From: Euborellia annulipes
Lineage: Eukaryota > Arthropoda > Insecta > Dermaptera > Anisolabididae
Length of the DNA: 64,000 bases
Reading direction: 5' to 3'
NCBI GenBank assembly: GCA_023213315.1
Contig: JAKCPI010004357.1
Coordinates: 1 to 64,000, forward strand
Position 1 is the first letter of the stretch. Every line of letters begins with the position of its first letter. The translations under genes were made by a program, and so were the position numbers. Below the pieces are notes generated by a model that was given only the letters and a program-made list of their open reading frames with translations, made no database searches and had not been told where the DNA came from. This document shows, one piece after another, positions 57,443-64,000 of the stretch.

Positions 57443-57507
57443 CTTGTCCGCTGACCCCGCACCGCGGGAATAATAAGGGCGAGGACAAGAAGAAGAAGAA
57501 GAAGATT
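57443..57507 (+). mobile_element. SINE S3, 3' end fragment
   Basis: GTCCGCTGACCCCGCACCGC and GGGAATAATAAGG are followed by (GAA)n, matching the S3 3' end at 21.46-21.51 kb. Confidence 0.5.
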
Positions 57508-57740
57508 TAATTTGGCTTGTAAGAAATAAATTTGATCCATTGGCAATTATTTTAATAGATTAAGAAAAAAAAGCCCCCCAAGCAAAAACTGGAATGACGT
57601 CACAGGGGACGTTCCAGTCAGGTAAGGTAGATTCAATTTTGGAAAAGTAGTTAAAAAAAAGTATAAACCAAAATTTCAGCCAGTTCCTTTTGTTCACTTG
57701 AAGAACTTTGGGAAGAAAAAAATTATCTCACAAAATATAT

Positions 57741-57910
57741 TTTTTTTTTACAACACTTCTCATTCACATTCGGCAACTCAGGCCATATACTTTTGACGAT
57801 ATTTTGGTATCCAAATGGCTTGAATAAATTCATCCGACTACCTGGGGTCCGAACCCGCGTCTCTTGGTATACAAGGCAGGCGCGCTACCAGCTACACCAA
57901 GCCCGAGGGT
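57741..57910 (-). mobile_element. SINE S1, best-preserved tRNA head
   Basis: On the minus strand the head reads CCCTCGGGCTTGGTGTAGC, then TGGTAGCGCGCCTGCC, with A box TGGTGTAGCTGG and B box GGTTCGGACCCC at normal spacing. The body is shortened and ends in poly(A). The tRNA origin of S1 is clearest here, though I cannot assign the parent isoacceptor. Confidence 0.8.
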
Positions 57911-57914
57911 CAAA

Positions 57915-58690
57915 ATAAATTTAAAAAAAAATGATGAAGTCAAGTAATTGAACCAACCTTTTTGCAAATACCCTTGCTGATTAATAAAAATTTTATTTTC
58001 CCATGTTTAATTTAACAAATATTTTATTTAAATAGAAATTAATTAATATATTAATTAAATTTATAATTTTAATTTGAATCTATATGAATTTCAACAAATA
58101 ATTGAACCAAATCTTAAAGAAAAAATTAAGGAAGCGAATGCCTCGTCTCTTTATCTCGTCCATGACTTTGGCTGGCTAGAATTTTCTCTCACATCACATC
58201 GGCTTATTTAAATTTAACTATTTTCATTATTTAAGGTCAGTAATGCATTTAAATATTTATTTAATTGGTTCAAGATTATTATTTTCAATTAAATCATTAA
58301 ATGAAACAAGTCAAATATTATAAACTCATGATTCAACAGGATAACCTTTGCCTGTCTGTCAAATTTTATTTTCATTTTTTTAATATTCCATCTCTTTTAA
58401 TCATTTAATTTCATTTTCAATTTAATTTTAATATCTAAATTATATAAATTAAATAGATTACCTGTATTTATTTTATTAAATCATTGAGTCTTCGCTTTAA
58501 ATTTGACATTTTAATTTTTTCATTAACCACAGAAACAAATGATTTAATCACATTTCTTTATTTTTCGATCCATTATTATCCATTTTTATAAATAATTTAT
58601 GAAATAATTAAAGTGTCATTCAATCTGAATATGTCAGATTCATTGGATCTTCACTTGCCTTCTCTATTTTCAAATGAATTTAATGCAACC
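57915..58690. other. Gene-free AT-rich stretch
   Basis: Nothing recognised. Confidence 0.5.
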
Positions 58691-59012
58691 CTTTATTAAA
58701 TGCTCATTTTATTTTTAATTTTAGGTGTGATTTACACTAAATAACTTGTTGCCAGCAGCTTTGCTTCGAGCTTTGATCCATCAATCAATATATATTATAT
58801 ATATAATTTCCATTTCATTCCATTCCTTTTATTTTTCTGACGTCTGACTTATGAAAAGAAATAGAAATGGAATTATATTCGTTTTCAAAAATAGATGATA
58901 GAAGGGACTTAAGCTTTCAAAGAAATTAAATAAGGTAAGCGTTAATAAATTGAAATTTGTTTTACTAATTTCAAATATATTTTCTCCTGTATATATATTT
59001 TTTTTTATTTTC

Positions 59013-59080
59013 AGAATTTCGTCCAAGATACATCTATTTATTATTCCAGATAATCTTGTCATCTCGCAATGCCATTTGGT
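59013..59080 (+). other. Possible internal exon (68 bases) of an unidentified gene
   Basis: A strong acceptor-like tract (poly-T then ATTTTCAG) precedes 59013, and a near-consensus donor (TTG|GTGAGT) follows 59080. Two frames stay open across it. No homology was recognised, and the segment borders a duplicated block in which this stretch is missing from the second copy. Chance splice-like sites in AT-rich DNA are common, so this is a weak call. Confidence 0.22.
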
Positions 59081-59345
59081 GAGTTTATTATTTTGTATCA
59101 TGTTATTTTTTTTATAATATCTACTATTTGTCTTAAATAAATAGCAAGATAGTCCAAGAGTTAAGGGAGGAATGAAAAAATTTAATCACTCATTATTTTA
59201 AGGCATTTTATATTTTTTCAAATAAAAATCTTTATTAAATGTTGCTTTTATTTTTAATTTTAGGTGTTATTTGGACCAAAGAACTTGTCGTTTGCTATTT
59301 TTCTTCGAGCTTTGAATGATAACATCTTCCATCAATTATATATAT

Positions 59346-60875
59346 GGGGCATTCCACGCCAACTCGACCACTTCTGAACCCGACCATTTTTGATTTGGCT
59401 GAAACTTTGTTATCTTTTTATACCCCATTGAAAACGTGTTTGAGAATTTTTTCAGATTTTACGACCCAGCCAAAAAAAAAGTTATAGCATTTTCAAAAAA
59501 CATCGATTTTTTTTTTAAATAACCGTAAAACTGTCAAAAATTAACTTATCGGGACGATTTTTTTTTTGAAATTTTTGTCTTTAAATGTACATTTCAGAAA
59601 AAAATATGACAAAATTTTACAGATTCATCTTGAACGTTTTTTTTGACATTTTCAGAAAAAAACAAAAATTTCGGGATGAATGACACTTTTTTTTTTAATT
59701 TTTTTTTTTTTATAAAAAACTTTGATTTTTTCTACAAATTCTCTGAAAATTTCAGAGTGGGATTATTTCGCGTTCTATTTTTTTTTTATTTTTGAAAAAA
59801 AAAATTTTTTTTCTCTCAGCTTATTTTTCATGACGGTGCTCTTAAATTCTTCCAGGACTGTCCGAGATTCTAGAAAACTGAAGAAAAATAATAATAATAA
59901 TAGTTAGAGGTGATGAAAATCGAGAAAATTCCATTTATCCTGAAAAAGATAGAAATTAGTTGTGTATTCAACTACTGAAGAATTTGAAGCGTCAAGTAAA
60001 AGCTTAGAAACATGGGCGTAACTAGGGGGGGTGCCAGGGGGGCCGGGCCTCCCCAGAAAGCTCCTTGTCCCAAGAAAAATTGAGAAAATATGGGGCTTTT
60101 CAGGGCCTCCGGAGGATGGCTGGTCCCATGGCCCCCCTTTAATTTTTCTTGGGGCAAGGAGCTTTCTGGGGAGGGCCAGGCCCCCTGGCACCCCCCTAGT
60201 TACGCCCATGTTTCTAAGCTTTTACTTGACGCTTCAAATTCTTCAGTAGTTGAATACACAACTAATTTCTATCTTTTTCAGGATAAATGGAATTTTCTCG
60301 ATTTTCATCACCTCTAACTATTATTATTATTATTTTTCTTCAGTTTTCTAGAATCTCGGACAGTCCTGGAAGAATTTAAGAGCACCGTCATGAAAAATAA
60401 GCTGAGAGAAAAAAAATTTTTTTTTTCAAAAATAAAAAAAAAAATAGAACGCGAAATAATCCCACTCTGAAATTTTCAGAGAATTTGTAGAAAAAATCAA
60501 AGTTTTTTATAAAAAAAAAAAATTAAAAAAAAAGTGTCATTCATCCCGAAATTTTTGTTTTTTTCTGAAAATGTCAAAAAAAACGTTCAAGATGAATCTG
60601 TAAAATTTTGTCATATTTTTTTCTGAAAAGTACATTTAAAGACAAAAATTTCAAAAAAAAAAATCGTCCCGATAAGTTAATTTTTGACAGTTTTACGGTT
60701 ATTTGAAAAAAAAATCGATGTTTTTTGAAAATGCTATAACTTTTTTTTTGGCTGGGTCGTAAAATCTGAAAAAATTCTCAAACACGTTTTCAATGGGGTA
60801 TAAAAAGATAACAAAGTTTCAGCCAAATCAAAAATGGTCGGGTTCAGAAGTGGTCGAGTTGGCGTGGAATGCCCC
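59346..60875. mobile_element. Near-perfect 1530-bp palindromic (foldback) element
   Basis: Arms of about 735 bases begin GGGGCATTCCACGCCAACTC and match almost base for base to near 60080/60140, with only single-base and homopolymer differences. It sits in a (TA)n run. The paralogous empty site is 61811-61841. Open frames inside are mirror images of each other and not credible genes. Confidence 0.9.
60011..60210. mobile_element. hAT-like MITE ends at the centre of the palindrome
   Basis: CATGGGCGTAACTAGG and CCTAGTTACGCCCATG are typical ends of the family at 33.5 and 49.2 kb. Flanks are inverted (CTTAGAAA / TTTCTAAG), not directly repeated, so there is no target duplication. Confidence 0.65.
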
Positions 60876-61731
60876 ATATATATATATTTGACTCTGATGG
60901 GCAGCAAAAGGAAAGGCTCTGCTAATATTCTACCTACCTTAACAACTGAAGCAGGCAGCGAAAATTTTAACAAACCTTGTCTTGAAGATAGATGACTTTT
61001 AGTTCCAGGTGACTTTTAAGGTGAAAATAAAATAATCCGGGAACGCCATAAGCCTATAATTTTTTTTTTTTTATCATATAATAATAATAATATTATAATT
61101 CGGCCTTCCTTTACATTTACTTTCATATATATTATATAATTTTATGACGTTTGACTTATGATCTTCTTTCGTTTTAATTAATAATTTTTTAAGAAAGAAG
61201 GAAAATTTCGTTGAACGGTATAAAACTACTTTTATATATTTTAGTATTTTATCTATTCAGTCTAGGACTCTAATAATAAAATTTCTTTTTTTTTCTTTTA
61301 TTAAAATCAATTCGTGATTTGAAAAACTAGAACATTTTTTCATTCTCAATTCAACATTATCTTTTTTAAATTAAATTTATTAGGGAATTTGGCCGGGGTT
61401 TGTGTTAATAAATTAAATGTTCGATGTAGAGGTTGATGGAAAGGCAACATCGTATAAAGTCAGAATAGTTGGGGAGGAGGATTAATAATAGCTAAGGAAA
61501 TGTCCCGTTGGTAAAAAAAAACATAATTTATTTAAATAAAAAAAATGTTTTCAGAATTTTATTTTGTATCATGCTATTTTTTTCTATAATATCTACTATT
61601 TGTCTTAAATAAATAGCAAGATAGTCCAAGAGTAAAGGGATGAATGAAAAAATTTAATCACTCATTATTTTAAGGCATTTTATATTTTTTCAAATAAAAA
61701 TCTTTATTAAATGTTGTTTTTATTTTTAATT

Positions 61732-61807
61732 TTAGGTGTGATTTGGACCAAAGAACTTGTCGTTTGCTACTTTTCTTCGAGCTTTGAATGATATAACATC
61801 TTCCATC

Positions 61808-61844
<37 letters not shown>

Positions 61845-61970
61845 ACTCTTATGGGAGCTCAGCAAAAGGATAGGCTCTGCTAATATTCTACTCACCTTAA
61901 CAACTGAAGCAGGCAGTGAAAATTTTAACAAACCTTGTCTTGAAGATGAATGTCGTTTGGTTCCAGCTGA
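61732..61970 (+). other. Exon-like segment in the tandem-duplicated block
   Basis: TTTTAATTTTAG ends at 61731 and a donor-like GACAAG|GTGAAAA lies near 61970. The last part reads LTTEAGSENFNKPCLEDEC, then RLVPADKVKIK and a stop. The frame is not kept in the left copy (60891-61025), where a stop follows KPCLEDR, so coding status is doubtful. Confidence 0.15.
61811..61841. repeat. (TA)n run, empty insertion site
   Basis: The (TA)n run lies between CATCTTCCATCAAT and TTTGACTCTTATGGG, the same junctions that border the foldback element in the left unit. Confidence 0.85.
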
Positions 61971-62708
61971 CAAGGTGAAAATAAAATAATCCGGGCAGAC
62001 ATAAGACTATAAGCCTATAATTTTTTTTTAATTATCTGATTATAATTCGGTCTTCCTTTACACTTACTTTCATATATATTATATAACTTTATGACTTTTG
62101 ACTTATTATCTTCTTTCTTTTTTAAATTTCGTTGAACGGTATAAAACTACTTTTATATATTTTAGTATTTTATCTATTCAGTCTAGGACTCTAATAATAA
62201 AATTTCTTTTTTTTTCTTTTATTAAAATCAATTCGTGATTTGAAAAACTAGAACATTTTTTCATTCTAATTCAACATTATCTTTTTTAAATTAAATTTAT
62301 TAGGTAATTTGGCCGGGGTTTGTGTTTATAAATTGAATGCTCGATATAGAGGTTGATGGGAAGGCAACATCGTGGAGAATCAGAATAGATGGGGAGGAGG
62401 ATTAATAATAATATTGAAATTAGCTAAGGAAAAGTCCCGTTGGTAAAAAAAACATAATTTATTTAAATAAAAAAAATGTTTTCAGAATCATTCTTTAATT
62501 TTCAAATCAATTTTGCTTTCGGAGAACGATGACTATGACGTCTGGTTCTGATGGCAGTTTTATTTTTATTTCAATGTTTTTATTTAAATATTTGAAAATA
62601 AAAATTTATTTTTTTTAATCAAGCAAAACCAAGCGATGAATTTTTCTTATCTAAAACTTTTAAAGCCAAGTCGGGCTGGAATAGTTTTTACTTACTATGT
62701 ATAATAAT

Positions 62709-63372
62709 TAGGGCTCGGATTTCGCCCTATTTGCCTTTTTTTAATTTATAGCTTAAAATTTAGGCCAATATGATATGTGTACGTTTCATGAAATTCTGAA
62801 TCAAATAAGAGGCATTTGTTAGTGCCTATAATGCCTATTTTGGCCCATTTTGGGTTTTAGTGCCTATTTCATCTATAAATGCCTTTTTTAGTGCCTTTTT
62901 TAAGGTCAAATAGCCAATTTCAATTTTTTACGAGCTATACATAGCCTAAATTTAAAAATTTTTGAATTATCAAGAAAATATTTCAAGGGGGGGGTAAAGG
63001 GGGTAATTACCCCCCCCCCCGAGATTTGAAAAAAAAATACTTTTCGACAAAAAAAAAAAATTATTTTTAATGTAAAATTTTAATAATTAGTACTTAAAAA
63101 TTTGATTTCTATTTATATTCTGGCAAACAAGTACAGAATGCGCCTTTAAATTACCGAAATTAAGAAAAAATTGCGTGCTGTGCGACCAGACACACCAGAT
63201 TACCAAAAATAAGACATCAATTTTTAAATTTTTTAATATTATTTCTTAATTTCTGTCTTTTAAGTGCCTATTTATACAATAAATGCCTTTTTAAGTGCCT
63301 ATTTTAATAATTTTTAGTGCTTAGTTGCCTGCCTATTTTAAAGATTTTTAGTGCCTATAAATCCGAGCCCTA
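62709..63372. mobile_element. hAT-like element with repeated GTGCCTAT words
   Basis: Ends TAGGGCTCGGATTT and AAATCCGAGCCCTA are flanked by ATAATAAT on both sides. Both halves repeat AGTGCCTAT and TGCCTTTTT many times. A G/C-run MITE fragment with a HER B-hairpin half (about 62985-63205) is nested inside. Confidence 0.75.
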
Positions 63373-63374
63373 AT

Positions 63375-63835
63375 AATAATATAATATTTTATTTTGTTTT
63401 CTCTGACCGCTGTCAATCTCTAGTAGCATCAATCAACTCGTCTGAGAAAAATATATATACAGTAGCAAATAAGTAAGGCAATATAAGGATATTAGGTTAA
63501 ATAAAAATTCGTTTAAAAAAATATGACATTTAATCTCAAAATTAGATAGATATGCAGTAGTTTAAATCAAGAAAAAAGATAAGAAATGATAGAGCCAATA
63601 TATTTAGTATTTTAATAGAAATGACAAATAATCAAAATCTTTGTTCCAGGATCTCCTGACAAGGGGTTCGGCATCACGAGGAATGGAATAAATCATACTG
63701 AAAGAAATTCAGCTACATAAAATAGGTAAATCAACGTTTTTAATTTTAATAATTCACTTTAATGAATTTCTTAACGTCTTTGACTCGAGTGCCAGTGAAC
63801 TCAAATAATATCTTAAAAATAAAAAATTTTTTCAT
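63375..63835. other. Gene-free AT-rich stretch
   Basis: Nothing recognised. Confidence 0.5.
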
Positions 63836-63837
63836 TA

Positions 63838-64000
63838 AGGCGGATTCACACCAACGAGCACAGTCATATCAGGTCACGGTCAGATCACCGTCCAGTCACG
63901 GGCAAGCGATTCACACAGCGTGGGCAGATAGCAGGCAGTCTGTCCCTATGAATCAGTGCGAACAGATACTGCCTATCTCCATCATTCACTATCATGAGCA
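63838..64000. mobile_element. Terminal repeat of an element running off the window
   Basis: AAGGCGGATTCACACC followed by repeated GGTCA/CGGTCA words resembles the ends of PIF/Harbinger-like MITEs. Only one end is in the window. Confidence 0.3.

Larger units (their letters stand above)
59085..62486. repeat. Tandem duplication of a unit of about 930 bp, left copy split by the foldback element
   Basis: The left unit is 59085-59345 plus 60876-61555, and the right unit is 61556-62486. Shared words in order include TTAAATAAATAGCAAGATAG, GACCAAAGAACTTGTCGTTT, AACAACTGAAGCAGGCAG, GTCTAGGACTCTAATAATAA and TTTGGCCGGGGTTTGTG. A third, diverged piece is at about 58690-58800. Confidence 0.85.

Noticed and set aside
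59904..60317. Several frames with the same protein on both strands
   Set aside because: They are mirror images created by the palindrome.

Overview
This looks like nuclear DNA from an AT-rich animal genome, most likely an arthropod. The evidence is a spliced gene with GT-AG borders and an AATAAA signal, an arthropod-style core promoter, (TAA)n-tailed LINE remnants, many hAT, pogo and palindromic non-autonomous elements, and the absence of any operon-like packing. I cannot name the species.

Protein-coding content is very sparse. One convincing host gene lies at about 54.38-56.69 kb on the + strand. It has two coding exons (54586-54849 and 56169-56336), encodes a 143-residue basic protein of unknown function, and shows a recognisable promoter and poly(A) signal. 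Three further protein-like regions are decayed LINE ORF2 remnants: minus strand at 6.1-6.5 kb, minus strand at 14.6-15.73 kb, and plus strand at 19.57-20.39 kb.

The rest is a dense, nested transposon landscape. From left to right: a 1.9 kb element with Transib-like ends (1119-3043); palindromic inserts carrying hammerhead-ribozyme-like cores (3.2, 4.4, 5.9, 7.7, 16.2-16.5, 31.7 and 33.0-33.5 kb, plus 38.65 kb); a four-level nest at 14.6-17.3 kb (LINE, hAT-like element, second hAT-like element, hammerhead-bearing insert); a homogeneous 99-bp minisatellite (18.28-18.97 kb); a probable low-quality sequence island (24.35-24.66 kb); a 2.4 kb PIF/Harbinger-like element (27.9-30.3 kb); a run of hAT-like elements with 8-bp target duplications (31.2, 33.5, 33.8, 34.3, 35.1, 42.4 and 49.2 kb); a GC-rich satellite (52.8-53.2 kb) inside a mosaic of short duplications; a near-perfect 1530-bp palindrome (59346-60875) inserted in one half of a tandem duplication whose other half keeps the empty site; and a last hAT-like element (62709-63372).

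A high-copy dispersed repeat, here called HER (hairpin-ended repeat), runs through 7-52 kb. It is about 0.8 kb with a hairpin at each end, both hairpins built from the same short word. Three SINE families are visible: a tRNA-derived one (S1), a second one with a tRNA-like B box (S2), and one with a 5S-rRNA-like segment (S3). All calls were made by eye without alignment software. Element class names rest on terminal repeats and target duplications, not on transposase sequence, because no intact transposase is present.
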